In this document: piece by piece, positions 10,442-21,664 of the stretch
Position numbering within the stretch: the stretch's first letter is position 1
How the letters are laid out: each line of letters starts with the position of its first letter
Assembly (NCBI GenBank): GCA_030686995.1
Contig: CM060704.1
Coordinates: 169,204,218-169,268,217 of the forward strand
From: Artemisia argyi
Lineage: Eukaryota > Streptophyta > Magnoliopsida > Asterales > Asteraceae
Direction of reading: 5' to 3'
Length of the DNA stretch: 64,000 nucleotides
Notes under the pieces: generated by a model
The model's database searches: none
The model's input: only the letters and a program-made list of their open reading frames with translations
Told to the model about the DNA's origin: nothing
Position numbers and translations under genes: made by a program

Positions 10442-10715
10442 ATGTCTGCATCAGGTATATATTTGATTTAAAATTTATTTGAGAACAATTAAACATTTTA
10501 GTAGTTGTATTCTTATTTTTATTTTTATTTTATTTTTTTTAGCTGGAAAACGTTCAAAGCGAAAGCCATCATCAAATGGAAAAGATAAAGCACAACCATC
10601 GTGTGAGAATGAAGATTCATTCACGAATCTGGACAATTTGCAAGGTCAGGCGATAAATTGTATTCTTGAAGATATTCAACATGATTGTGATATTGCTTCT
10701 GCTCTTCAATCCTAA
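10442..10715 (+). CDS. Possible small two-exon gene, unknown
   Basis: Exon 1 would be 10442-10454 (ATGTCTGCATCAG, donor GTATAT). Exon 2 would be 10543-10715 after a T-rich tract ending TTTTTTTTAG. The splice is in frame and gives 61 residues: a basic N-terminal part (GKRSKRKPSSNGKDK, nuclear-signal-like) and an amphipathic C-terminal helix (AINCILEDIQHDCDIASALQS). A TATA box lies at 10361-10366. A second segment at 10881-10990 encodes a similar helix and can be joined in frame if exon 2 instead ends at 10642. I do not recognise the family. It may be a real small gene or a remnant of a larger one. Confidence 0.33.
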
Positions 10716-10880
10716 GTTGCTGAATTGATGAAGTCAATATATATGAAAAATAAATATCTTCAAACACTTATTAAAAATAAATAAATATTTTCGATCGATG
10801 TAATTTATATTTACTAATTTTCAATGAAAGTTATTTTATATGTTGGTTTAATGTATTATAGTATTTTTTTTTTAATGCAG

Positions 10881-11029
10881 AAAAGCTTGAAGTATGTAAA
10901 ATCCTAAAGTTATTAATGGATGAAATTGTCAAAGACTGTAACATGGCTATTCAGCTTCAAAAACAAAGGATGCAAGTAATCAAGTCCATTGTAAGAAAAA
11001 AAAAATTGCTTCGAAATTTTTTTGAATGA
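10881..11029 (+). pseudogene. Alternative or decayed exon like the preceding one
   Basis: After a T-rich acceptor (TTTAATGCAG) the frame reads KLEVCKILKLLMDEIVKDCN then MAIQLQKQRMQVIKSI, ending at a donor-like GTAAGA (10991) or reading on to TGA at 11027-11029. Its pattern (I/L-x2-hydrophobic, D-C-D/N, A-x-x-L-Q) resembles AINCILEDIQHDCDIASALQ of the upstream exon, so the two may be duplicated exons. Joining it to a donor at 10642 keeps the frame. No transcript evidence is available here. Confidence 0.28.
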
Positions 11030-11089
11030 TCAAATGAATTACATGTTTTCCAGTCACCGTTAATGTATTTGGTTTTGTGTTGAATTCAG

Positions 11090-11802
11090 GTTTAGTGTTT
11101 ATATTAAATTTCATAAATCGTCCCTGTGGTTTATCCGGTTTAACTGATTTGGTCCCTCGAAAGATTTTTTCTCGGATCCTCTCTCCGTGGTTTATACCCG
11201 TAACGGGTTTGGTCCCTCTGGCTAACTGTCGTTAATATCAAAACTTTACATTAATATCAAAACTTTACACAAGTTACACTATTTGATACACTGGATTGAA
11301 ACATGCTTCAACCAGCAAACATTCAAAGTAGCAGACACTATGCTATTCTAAGTCCAATATCAGATACAGTCATGTCTGATATCGAATACCAAAGGTTCAA
11401 CATCTCTGACAGAACAGAATTGTAACCATTTTCAGAGCAAAACTGCACTATAATAGAAACCATGCCAGTTTACTATTTATTCACCATTAAAGCACCCACC
11501 ATCTAGCTACATTTCCACTATCACTTTCCATCTAAACCATTCAACCCGCAACACCCACAATGGTAAAGACAGATAAGTGTGTGGCTTCACTAGGAACCCA
11601 TAACCCATCCATGGGGGGCTCTTCCAAAGTAACCTAGCTACATTTCCTTCTCTAAGAAAGGCTTCAGTTACTTGGACTCTATCTCATTTATACATATATT
11701 CCTACATCTTGAGGAAATCCAAATGAAAGACACAGAGTTTAATGTCATTGAAGAGTAAATTCTTGTTTGTGCGTTTATTGGAGGAGACGACCTTAATTCT
11801 GT
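11090..11802. repeat. Spacer with 'tccctgtggttt' repeat
   Basis: About 11110-11240 contains alternating 'ggtccct' and 'gtggttta' phrases typical of short non-autonomous plant elements. The rest to about 11700 holds no ORF of note. No gene is recognised. Confidence 0.4.
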
Positions 11803-12640
11803 GATTCTTGTAGGATTTGTAATAAATATAAATAATAATAAATAATACGTGATAAAGCATTAATAAATAACACATGTCGTATGTATAATATACGTAACTA
11901 AACTTTATTAGAACAGACAAAACCATGTCATAAGTTGATTGTGTGTGCTTTAATTTGTGAGTTCTGAAATTTCCAAATTGACCATATTACATCGTCAATG
12001 TCATGGAGTCGTTCAAAACAATGAAAGGGAGTCGTTCAAAAAACTATTAGTCGTTCAAAAAAATGAAATAGAGTCGTTCAAACAAATATTAGTCGTTCAA
12101 AAAAATGAATTGGAGTCTTTCAAGGATAGAAAAAACAAGGTAATAAATTATTATTCAACTACAAACCTGATAACTATAAACTATAAACACCAGGTAATGA
12201 TGGCTATGAGACCATTATCACTGACAAACATCAATCGAATAGTAGCCGCCTGGAAAAAGCATAGACTGAAACATATAGTGCCGAGTGTCATTATTAGATT
12301 TGGATTTGTGATAAATATAAATAATACTGTAATAAATAATACGTGATAAAGCATTAATAAATAACACACGTCGTATGTATAATATACGTAACTAAACTTT
12401 ATTAGAACAAACAAAACAATGTCATAAGTTGATTGTGTGTGCCTTAATTTATGAGTTCTGAAATTTCGAAATTGACCATATAATCATCGTCAATGTCATG
12501 GAGTCGTTCAAAAAAATGAAATGGAGTCGTTCAAACAAATACTAGTCGTTCAAAAAAATGAAATGGAGTCGTTCAAGGATAGAAACAACAAGAATCAAGT
12601 TGTTAAAAAAAAACATAAAAACCAAGAACAAACGTCGTCA
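11803..12640. repeat. Repeat mosaic block I (units A and B)
   Basis: This block contains a partial unit A (to about 11925), unit B with a GAGTCGTTCAAAAAAATGAAA-type minisatellite (about 11930-12140), a complete unit A (12188-12420) and another unit B (12421-12625). The same units recur at 14053-14925, 24255-25035, 26846-27385 and 39415-39870, and as pieces at 20339 and 40108. Unit A always carries a plus-strand frame with LTNINRIVAAWKKHRLKH. Ends and class are unresolved; Helitron-like ends occur in the adjoining unit D. Confidence 0.75.
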
Positions 12641-13146
12641 GTAGTAAAATATTTTCCATCTAAGAGACCCAATTATAGAATAAACACCAAGTTACCATAC
12701 CCTATGAATGATGTCTGATCTCTATATACTTTGTTTTGCTCGACCTTTTGCATATTCTTTTCGAGACATTTGTTTTAACTGATAATAATTTAGCAAGCTT
12801 AAATGTGACGTGTCTTTGGTCTGCCAAATTGTTTTATGAAAGGGCTGAGTATTTGATAATGCATCTAACTTGTCAATTTTTGTTGTTCCATGTAGTCATT
12901 TTTTATATTTTTTTATTTTTAATTTTTGTTATTAAAATACAAAGTTCTAAAATTTTGATTAATGTGTATATTTTATTCATGTAAAATGATTCCAGTTTTC
13001 ATACGTGCTGATACAGTAAAGGTTTAATACTCTTTGAATTCAACATAAAACTACACGCAATCTACCCGCATAACATATATCGACTTCCTTGGGCCGTGCA
13101 AGAAAACTACCTAGTTAATATTACATTTATGATGGAGTTACTATTC
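12641..13146. repeat. Repeat unit D, copy 1
   Basis: Starts 'taaaatattttccatctaagag' in pieces and is shared with 26184-26713 and 38747-39285. Near its right end (13088-13116) it has the Helitron-3'-end-like string with CTAG followed by T, but here the hairpin is shortened (CCGTGCAAG) relative to the other two copies. The plus-strand frame beginning near 12736 (FARPFAYSFRDICFN-type peptide in one frame) is conserved among copies, but I recognise no protein. Confidence 0.65.
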
Positions 13147-13593
13147 CCATGTTACTAAAAAAAATGTTTCTGGTATAGTGTTTTTGTGAGTGGCGCTACA
13201 GTAATTTATTAAAATATTGCTTTTGCTATAGATAAATAAATACACCGTAATAAATTATTATTCAACTACAAACCCGATAACCATAAACTATAAGAGCACT
13301 GGGTGCAGACGACGAACCGCCCTTCGCCGTCCGATGTGGCACTTCCAACGGCGAGCCGTTGCTCGCCGCCACACCGGAGATGCCTCGCCGTTGCTCGCCG
13401 TTGGCAAACTCGCCGTGGCCACGGCGAAGCAAGCATCTGATAATCTTGCAGGTTTACTTCTTCTTTTTTTTTTATTTGGATCCATGTTTGCAGGTATATT
13501 TGAAGAAGATGAAGACAACATGCGTTGTGAGACATTTTGCGTTGTGAGACATTTTTCTGGCGGTGTTTCTGTACGACAACCCATGTTTGCAGG

Positions 13594-13649
<56 letters not shown>

Positions 13650-14925
13650 TTGGATCCATGTTTGCAGGTATATTTGAAGAAGATGAAGACAACATGTATT
13701 TTTTTTTTTAGTCCTTGTAGTTTTAATCCTTGCAATTTTTTTTAGTCCTTGTAGTTTTAATCCAATGTTTGCAGTTTTAGTCCTTGTAGTTTTAATCTTT
13801 GCATTTTTTTTAGTAGCTTAAATTTAAAACAAATATAAGCATAAAATTTTAATTTTAGTTATTTTTTTTTGAATGAAATAAATTTAATTTGATTGAAAAG
13901 GGAATAAAAAAATAAGTGTGTAAGAGGTGGGGCCCGAATGAGGAAGTGGAGGTTTGTTGTGGTTTGTTGAAGTTAAGGTGTTTTGGTGATGTGGCATGGT
14001 GGGGCCCGAATGGGGAGGGAGAAGCTTGTTGCTGCACCTAGAGCTCTTAAACACCAGGTAATGATGGCTATGAGACCATTGTCACTGACAAACATCAATC
14101 GAATAGTAGCCGCCTGGAAAAAGCATAGACTGAAACATGCAGTGCCGAGTGTCATTATTAGATTCTTGTAGGATTTGTGATAAATATAAATAATAATAAA
14201 TAATACGTGATAAAGCATTACGTAGTAATAAATAACACACGTCGTATGTATAATATATACGTAACTAAACTTTATTAGAACAAACAAAACAATGTTTCTG
14301 GTATAGTGTTTTTGTGAGTGGCGCTACAGTAATTTATTAAAATATTGCTTTTGCTATAGATAAATAAATACACCGTAATAAATTATTATTCAACTACAAA
14401 CCCGATAACCATAAACTATAAACACCAGGTAATGATGGCTATGAGACCATTGTCACTGACAAACATCAATCGAATAGTAGCCGCCTGGAAAAAGCATAGA
14501 CTGAAACATACAGTGCCGAGTGTCATTATTAGATTCTTGTAGGATTTGTGATAAATATAAATAATAATAAATAATACGTGATAAAGCATTACGTAGTAAT
14601 AAATAACACACGTCGTATGTATAATATATACGTAACTAAACTTTATTAGAACAAACAAAACAATGTCATAAGTTGACTGTGTGTGTTTTAATTTATGAGT
14701 TCTGAAATTTCCAAATTGACCGTATTACATCGTCAATGTCATGGAGTCGTTAAAAAAATGAAATGGAGTCGTTCAAAAAAATGAAATGGAGTCGATCAAA
14801 ACAATATTAGTCGTTCAAAAAAAATGAAATGGAGTCATTCAAGGATAGAAAAAACAAGAATCAAGTTGTTCAACAAAACATAAAAACCAAGAACAAACGT
14901 CGTCACTACTTGAAAGAAGTCATAA
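13147..14925. repeat. Repeat mosaic block II, interrupted by a MITE
   Basis: Unit C (13147-13293) is split from unit A (14051-14294) by the insertion at 13294-14047. C and A are then repeated as a tandem duplicate (C about 14293-14424, A 14425-14664), followed by unit B (14665-14910). Comparing the interrupted and uninterrupted copies defines the MITE boundaries. Confidence 0.75.
13294..14047. mobile_element. PIF/Harbinger-like MITE with GC-rich interior
   Basis: The empty site is seen in sister copies (14415-14428, 24545, 26838), where ACTATAAACACC is continuous. Here that site is split, giving a TA or TAA duplication. Terminal repeats are about 16 bp: AGAGCACTGGGTGCAG at the left and AGAGCTCTAGGTGCAG as the complement of the right end. 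The interior has an unusually GC-rich piece (13297-13430, many GCCG/CGCC) and two nearly identical pieces around 'ggatccatgtttgcaggta' that flank a long poly-T (13599-13647). ORFs across it are composition artefacts. It has no transposase, so it is non-autonomous. Confidence 0.7.
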
Positions 14926-15297
14926 TAGGATATACACTTGGAGAAAGCGTGGGTAGACCACCATGGTTACAACTAACAAGGCCAAAATGTGCTTGAATTT
15001 TGGGGAAACAGATTAAATGAGCTAATATAAACAGATTTTTCTCCTAAATTTAATAGGTAAACAAAATACCACAAAGCATAAAGATGAGATAGTACATACC
15101 GCAGCCTCGGAATTGTGCGGAAATTTAAAAGATAGACATTTGATGTGTAGGAAATCCAATCATGCCTTACACTCCCAAGTAACTTCATTCTTCTAGCGTT
15201 AACTAGAACAGAAGTTCTTTTCCGTGTGTATAAGTTTGTATTATAATCTATGCAAAGCCTGTTAGTGGTCATTCACATTTTGCTGATATTTCTCGGT
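14926..15297 (-). repeat. Repeat unit E, copy 1 (possible captured exon)
   Basis: This is nearly identical to 25036-25297 up to 'catgccttaca', where the copies diverge. On the minus strand it contains an exon-like stretch ending at a GTATGT donor (about 15105). The encoded peptide in the longest frame (WISYTSNVYLLNFRTIPRLR) is not recognised. Being duplicated next to unit B, it may be a host fragment carried by the repeat. Confidence 0.4.
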
Positions 15298-15799
15298 AAT
15301 TCATATCTCCGTTAATGATGCACTATCTTATGCTTGCATGCTCATATGTCTCAAGTTAGCAAATCGCCTACTTGTGAGCTTATATGGAAACAAAATAGTA
15401 CTAATATGTTCGAGTAAGTAGGCCGGCCGGCTAGTTCCGTATTGCTTTGAGTAACATAAAGACCCACTAATTAGACTCCTTATGTTCCTACTCTCGTGAT
15501 AAGTTGATTATAGATACATTAAAGACATACAACTAGAAATAGAAATTTTGATCCCACCAAAAGCTATTTTAAATGGAAGTCACAATCACATCTCTTATAA
15601 GACATCTCTACAAACACATAGCGCCTGGTCGGATGAGACTAGTCGATATGCTCTAAATGAGATGAAGTGGATCGGGTTAATATCAACTATTATCAAATCT
15701 CAATTTCAATTGGTTTAATGTAACTGTGGGCCCAATGTTTTTACGGCCCAATGGTTGCATAATACGGAGTAGTAGAGTACTAACCTTTTACAAAATCGT
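15298..15799. other. Intergenic, upstream of the F-box gene
   Basis: No ORF or RNA gene recognised. The sequence is less repetitive than its surroundings and is the likely promoter-proximal region of the F-box gene. Confidence 0.5.
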
Positions 15800-15807
15800 T
15801 ATAAATA
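15800..15807 (+). promoter_or_regulatory. TATA box, F-box gene
   Basis: TATAAATA in a T/A context, about 37 bases upstream of an ATG at 15837 that can be spliced in frame to the main F-box ORF. The spacing suits a transcription start around 15830. Confidence 0.5.
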
Positions 15808-15876
15808 GACTCTTTCTTTCTATGGGATTTAAAACAATGAATCAAACGATGGTTAAGGTTAACTTTAAACATCCTC

Positions 15877-16437
15877 GTAAGTTCATATACTAACTTTAAA
15901 TTCTTACTGAATAAAAAATTGTATATCTATGCGTTTTATATGTATTATTTACTGCTTCAAAAAGTGTTTCATATAAGCGTATATTAGGTTAGCGATTCCA
16001 GGAGAAGCATTACGATAGAATTGTGATTAAAAAAGTGTTTCATATATGCCTAGATTAGGTTGGACTTTTTATTCAGTATGTGTTTTAAAATGATGCATTA
16101 CGGATTTGTGTGCATCATACTATTTGTTTTAATTGTTTTAAATAGCTTTTAAATATTCTTTTATAATTATTTTAATTATGATGCAGTAGAGTTACTGAAT
16201 TGATGCAGTAAAAGTTATTTTGAAAAAATATTATTTCAAATGATTAGGTTATATCAATGCTTGATACAGTAGTTCTAATGAAGTGATGCAATAGATTTTA
16301 ATATGAGACTAGTAATGAATCATCAAATAGATTTGATGAGAAGTTTTAATTAATGTTTGAGCGTTTTGGGTAATGTATTATAGATTGAACTGAGATGTAG
16401 ACTTTCTATTACTTGAACTGGTATTTACTTTGAGTAG
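15877..16437 (+). other. Probable 5' leader intron of the F-box gene
   Basis: Bounded by GTAAGT (15877) and TTTGAGTAG (ending 16437). Within it the phrase 'gatgcagtag' and close variants recur at about 16180-16290. If the upstream exon is not translated, this is an intron in the 5' untranslated region. Confidence 0.45.
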
Positions 16438-16451
16438 GGTCAAGCAAGAAG

Positions 16452-18358
16452 ATGGAGGAAAAAACAATCGATACAACCGACCGGATTTCGATGCTTCCGG
16501 ACTTTATTATTCACCACATAATGTCATATCTCATTAGGGATACAGAATCGCTTATTCGAATGAGTATTTTGTCTAAGCAATGGTTTGCGTTAACTGCTTC
16601 TTTCCCCCTTCTGTGTTTCAATCTAGGGGCGTGGTCTAACTTCTTTTTACAAGACATGGATACGTTTTATAGATATCTTGAATATGCTGTTTCTAGATTC
16701 TGCGACCAAAACATCAGTGCACACACTCTCGACATCTATGCAGAATATTTATATCTTCAACAAATAGATCTTTTTGGACGTTGTCTTGAGTCACTTATAA
16801 AAAAAGGCTTGAAAGTGTTGGTGATTAGAATAGTATCTTTGGATGCGAATCTGCCAATGTTTCGTTTGCCTGACACACTCTTATCTGCGACTTTGTTAAC
16901 ATCTTTAACGTTGATTAAGTGTGAGTTGCCTTTGTCCTTGATGGATGATGATGTAAAGTTTAAGTCATTGAGACTGTTGTCACTTACAAAACTCCCAATA
17001 GATGAAGGTGTGATCGAGTATCTGACCAAAGGTTGCCCACTTCTTGAAGAAATTTATCTCGGATTTTGCTATGGCTTCACTGCATTTCGTGTTTATAGGC
17101 ATCATAATCTTCAAAAAGTTACGATTTACTCGAACATTGGACTTCAGAGAATAGCTGTTGATGCTCCAAATCTAAGTTATTTTTCTTTAGGGAATCATAC
17201 AGATAAAGAAATATGTATGTTTATTGGTTCATGCAAAAAGTTAACAACATTTTGTTATGGAGGTTTTCCATTAAAAAGACCCAGCGACTTCTTATCTAAC
17301 TTTGCATTCCTCGGGAATGTGTTTTTAAATCTTTCATCTCCTGTCAACAACCTGAAGTTCTCCCATCATTTCATGAAGAGATTAGAACTACAATTGGTCT
17401 GTGATTTGGAAGAAATTTATTTAAATGCACCAAACTTAATTATGTTCACGTATCATGACAAAACGTTCAGAAATAATCAGCTGGTAGCTATGTCAAGGAA
17501 ACATCCATCTCTGGGGAAAGGATATATGAAATGTCTCACAATGAAGTATTTTGATATTATTTCTTTCCGGAAGCTGAGACGATTTCTGGAAAGAAATGGC
17601 ATTTTCAAAGTTTTAGAGTTGGTTATTAATTGGGTATCTTTCATATTCATTTATTTACTCATTTACTATATGTATTTACTTGATTCCAAACAATGATATA
17701 AAATAATTCGTGACAGAGACTCATTGATGTTGAGGAGTTAAAGTTGATCCAGTCGAAACCTTATGATATCGAACATGTAGAGCTGAGACACCTGAGTTTA
17801 ATAGGGGAATCATCGATTTACGTAGCTCTTGTGGATGCTGTGCTTTGGTGCTGTCAGCCTCGATCTTTAACTTTAGAACTGGAATTCTGTACATACACAA
17901 GTCATATTGCAAAGGTAAGATTTATTATGTGTTTACGTTGGAGAAACTTTAATACGAGTAATACATTAGTTTATGTATTATTTCATTTCCATTGCAAAAA
18001 TCAAGTATAGTGTTTAATCTTTTCTCTCCAGTATACATGTCAGAAACTAATTCAACAAGAATATGAGGGGCAAACTTATATTAAGTTTTTGCTGAGTACC
18101 TTTTCGGAAGACGAACAATACAGTCAATACTTCAGCGACTTGAGTTCATTGTTAAAAGCGCTACACCTTCTTAGAACAAGATGCGAAATCACCTTTATAA
18201 AGGAAGAAGGTACTCTATTTATCCTTGTCCTATTTGTTATCTAATACCATTTGCATGTGATTAAGTTTAACACATTCTTGTTCGTTTTTTACATTATCCA
18301 AACAGATCTCCAGGAAGGAAGCAGGATAGTGAAGAATGCAAATCGCGTGATCTTGTGA
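16452..18358 (+). CDS. F-box/FBD/LRR protein
   Basis: Probable substrate-recognition subunit of an SCF ubiquitin ligase. Exons are 16452-17633, 17717-17914, 18032-18209 and 18306-18358, all with GT/AG borders (donors GTATCT, GTAAGA, GTACTC). Together they give an in-frame 536-residue protein ending at TGA. The F-box lies at about residues 11-50 (DRISMLPDFIIHHIMSYL, then SILSKQWFAL). Leucine-rich segments fill about 100-390 (for example LRLLSLTKLPIDEGVIEYL). An FBD-like C-terminus follows (VDAVLWCCQPRSLTLEL). An extra upstream exon, 15837-15876, joins in frame to 16438 (intron GTAAGT...GTAG) and would add 18 residues (MNQTMVKVNFKHP...). I kept 16452 as the safer start because family members begin close to the F-box. 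The family is large and fast-evolving, so the target is unknown. Confidence 0.85.
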
Positions 18359-19376
18359 TCATTTGGATTAAAGGAATGTTTCTTGTGATGACATAAAATC
18401 CGATCAGTTGGGCCACTGGTGTTAACATAAGTATTTTAAAAAAGTATTTTCCAAAATGTATTAAGTGATTTGAAAGTTTGGTTCGGATACAGTTGTGCGT
18501 TGATACTTTTATGGCTCATGGGAATTATTTCTAAGTGCAAGTAATTATAGTGGGTCAGTTTGTGTGATATGTTATTTGTAATAGTGGTTGGTAAGTTTAG
18601 TTTTGCTTGTTTTATGGGTCTCATCCTCTATTAATTACGGTGAGATGCCGTGTATTGTATCTTTGTCTTATTTTGGGTCCTCAATATAATGTTTGCCTTT
18701 CAAAAATAATAATAATAATAATAATAAAAAAATAAAAAAAATAAAAATCGGATCAATTATGTATCTTGTGATGACATAAAATGTCTTTAATTTTTTTTTT
18801 TTTTTAATTATTTTTTTTTTTATAACTTTGGACTATGGAAACGTTGAGAAGGTTTTTATTTTGAAAAGATTGAGAAATCTTCGTATGAACAAACTGATTC
18901 ATGTTTTTTATTTGATTTGATTCACAAGTAAACATCTTTTTATGGTGAATCGAATCTATAAATCAGAAATTTGATTCTCAAATTATTGTTAAAATCGAGT
19001 TATGATGAAGATTCAGATTTCAGAGGATGCCAACCGGACCCTCCCCCAAGGACCCGGCCCCAGGCAATGAGCACTATAAGGAAAAGTCATGCATTTGTGC
19101 ATGCTCAAGCATAATCAACATCCAGTGCATTCTTGCCCAAAAAAAGAAAAAATAAATAATAATAATAATAAAATAAATATATCATGTGCACTGTTTGGAG
19201 TACGAAACAAGATATTTAACCAAACAGAAGCATACTTAACCGACCAATTATTTTAGCGAGTAGTAGTTTCACACCTAATCAGAAAAACATACTACAATTA
19301 TTTTAGCGAGTAGTACATTGCCAATTTAAGCCATCCGTCCCGCGTATAATAGAGGTTCACTGGTTTCGTCCTGCCT
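18359..19376. other. Spacer after the F-box gene
   Basis: The 3' part of the gene runs to about 18700. (AAT)n and A-rich tracts occur at 18707-18745 and 19141-19172. The phrase 'cttgtgatgacataaaat' occurs at both 18380 and 18767. A short retroposed-looking piece (about 19021-19150, 'aggatgccaaccggaccctc', ending in an A-rich tail) may be a SINE fragment. No gene is recognised. Confidence 0.45.
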
Positions 19377-20000
19377 TGGACTCATCAGGGGAGCGGCCCC
19401 AACTCCTGACCAGTGTGGTGTCATATCGAGTCTCTACTCGTGACACGTACTACACCCATAACGTTGGGGGTACTCCAACAAGACCAACAGGATTAACTAG
19501 GAACCCACGCATTAAGCAACGCTTCCAAGCAGAACCCGACCTTGAGAATTTGGCTCGGTTTCGGTCTCCCACAACCAATTCATGGACGTCCTCGCGCATG
19601 GTCATCCGTCTTGACGAACGACTTCACTCGAATGATTTGGCTTTACTCCGGCTTCATGGCTTAAAGGGACATTCGACTTCGAACTCTTTTGTGTCCCAGC
19701 GTGCAGCGGCTAAACTCCATAGTCCATTACCCCTTCTGGCTTCCATCGAATGCGACATTATGAACTCCACACAACGTCATATTGACTCTTCAACATCCCG
19801 GGAACTCACTCCCACCACCTTTGACTCATCAGGGGAGCGGCCTCAACTCCCGACCAGTGTGGTGTCATATCGAGTCTCTACTCGTGACATGTACTACACC
19901 CATAACGTTGGGGTACTCCAACAAGACCAACAGGATTAACCAGGAAACCACGCATTAAGCAACGCTTCCAAGCAGAACCCGACCTTGAGAATTTGGCTCG
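19377..20000. repeat. Direct duplication of ~180 bp around a ~265-bp core
   Basis: About 19377-19560 ('ggactcatcaggggagcggcc' in pieces, then 'gaacccgaccttgagaatttggctcg') is repeated at 19824-20000 with few changes. The sequence is richer in GC than its surroundings. A 187-codon frame spans most of it (19376-19939), but its peptide is not recognised and the repeat makes it doubtful. It may be part of an LTR-retrotransposon leader or LTR. Confidence 0.5.
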
Positions 20001-20029
20001 TGACAATATGCAATAGAATCCTTTTAATT

Positions 20030-20230
20030 AGCTTTTTTTGGGTAAAAGGCCTTCCGCCTGGTAAAATTCATTACACCAAAAAACGTTGATGTACAAAGGA
20101 TGAGGGTGAATCCCCCATCTCAGCCCGATCAGGGAGACAAAAAAGCATAAACATGTGCAACTTACAATCATAACAAGCTAAAAAACTACGAACAATTACA
20201 TTTAAAAAACAATCTAAATGTAATAAAAAC
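20030..20230 (-). mobile_element. LINE 3'-end-like fragment
   Basis: On the minus strand the phrase 'gtaatgaattttaccaggcggaaggcc', read in pieces, matches wording I associate with the 3' ends of plant LINEs. No ORF2 part is attached. Identification is from memory only. Confidence 0.35.
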
Positions 20231-20259
20231 AGGTTCCAAGAAAATACTACATGTACCAA

Positions 20260-20440
20260 GATTTGATATGGTATATATTTTTTTAGTATTTTAGTAATTC
20301 AATATAAATATTTAGTAATTTTATATATATATAAATATTAGTCGTTCAAAAAAATGAAATGGAGTCGTTCAAACAAATATTAGTCGTTCAAAAAAATGAA
20401 ATTGAGTCTTTCAAGGATAGAAAAAACAAGAATCAACATA
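20260..20440. repeat. Repeat fragment with unit B minisatellite
   Basis: 'agtattttagtaattcaata' and 'aatatttagtaatttta' are shared with 40040-40095 and 33030-33075. They are followed by GAGTCGTTCAAACAAATATT-type repeats at 20339-20425, identical in kind to unit B elsewhere. Confidence 0.6.
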
Positions 20441-21423
20441 ATTGGCTTTCATATGTGTGTCCAACACATAGTTGGCTTTCATATGTACGTGTCATATGTG
20501 TGTGTATATATATTTCAGTATCATATATATGTGTCACATGTTATAACACATATTTTGAATTTCATTGTATGTGTCTTTTGTGTGTGTAAGCGTGAAAATC
20601 ATAAAATTTAATCGTTTATATACAATATACATACATATGTTGTATTATTAATCACAAAAACCTTGATATAACTCTCAACATCACGTGAGCTATACGAGTG
20701 AGATTCGTTGAAAACTTGAAATCATCTAATGATTCATACTTCTTATTTAGAGGTATTTATTATTGGATTTAATTCATGTGTATATTTGATAAAGGGTTAT
20801 TAAACATATTAATTACTTTTTTATAAAACACTTAACTAATATAAAACTAATAGTAATAATCATATAATCAATAAATATATATGAGTAAGAATTTATTTAA
20901 CACATTTAACTTATTTATATATATTAAGAATCCAAGTAATACTTGTAAGCTTGAATGAAAGAAAGAAAAGAAAAAAGATTCAATTTTACATCCCACATTG
21001 GATGAGTGAGACAAAAGGAATGAAATATGGGGTCTATAAAAACAAAACCCCAAGCTTATTAGTTTATGTTTATATTTTATATATAACTAAAGTGTAGATA
21101 TTTCATGTTAACATATTATTAGTTTTGGTTTTAAATTTAACCTTTAATACTAATAGTAATTAAATAATTATAATTAAAATATTTTGATACTACATAATAT
21201 TAAGCTCGATTAGCTCGTTCGGCTCGTTTAGCTTGAGTAGCTCGTTTGGCTCGTTAGGCTCGAATAATTAAGCGTGTGGGAGTATAAAACGACGAAGTAG
21301 AATGATTCGGGAAGCCGCGAGCTTTTAATGATGACCTAAAATAAAAGAGACATCGTGAAATGCATCTCATATAGCTATATGCATCTAATTCAAAGGTAGA
21401 AAACACAATATAACAACACATAT
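20441..21423. other. AT-rich spacer
   Basis: No gene seen. TATATATGTGTG-rich stretches occur around 20480-20640, and short GCTCGTT-type repeats at about 21207-21262 (GCTCGTTCGGCTCGTTTAGC). Confidence 0.5.
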
Positions 21424-21552
21424 ACTCCCTCCGTCCCAAAATATAAGTCAAGTTTGACTTTTTAAATCAAACTTTGACCTTAAATATTTTTGTTTGTATT
21501 ATACATCACTAGTTAAAAATTATACCAAATGTAAACACATTTAAAACTTAAT

Positions 21553-21588
<36 letters not shown>

Positions 21589-21640
21589 CATAAATTATTA
21601 TATAATACACAAACAAAAATATTTGAAGAAACTTATATTA
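21424..21640. mobile_element. Truncated Stowaway-like MITE
   Basis: Begins with CTCCCTCCGTCCCAAAATAT at 21425, the classic Stowaway-type terminus. The expected complementary right end is missing; the sequence passes through an (AT)n run (about 21558-21587) and an internal inverted phrase ('caaacaaaaatatttgaag'). Confidence 0.6.
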
Positions 21641-21664
21641 AATACCAAACTTTCCTTATATACC

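Noticed and set aside
13288..13711. Overlapping 125-135-codon ORFs on both strands
   Set aside because: They run through poly-T and duplicated MITE sequence, with no conserved domain.
16757..17029. Minus-strand 90-codon ORF
   Set aside because: It is a shadow of the F-box gene exon.
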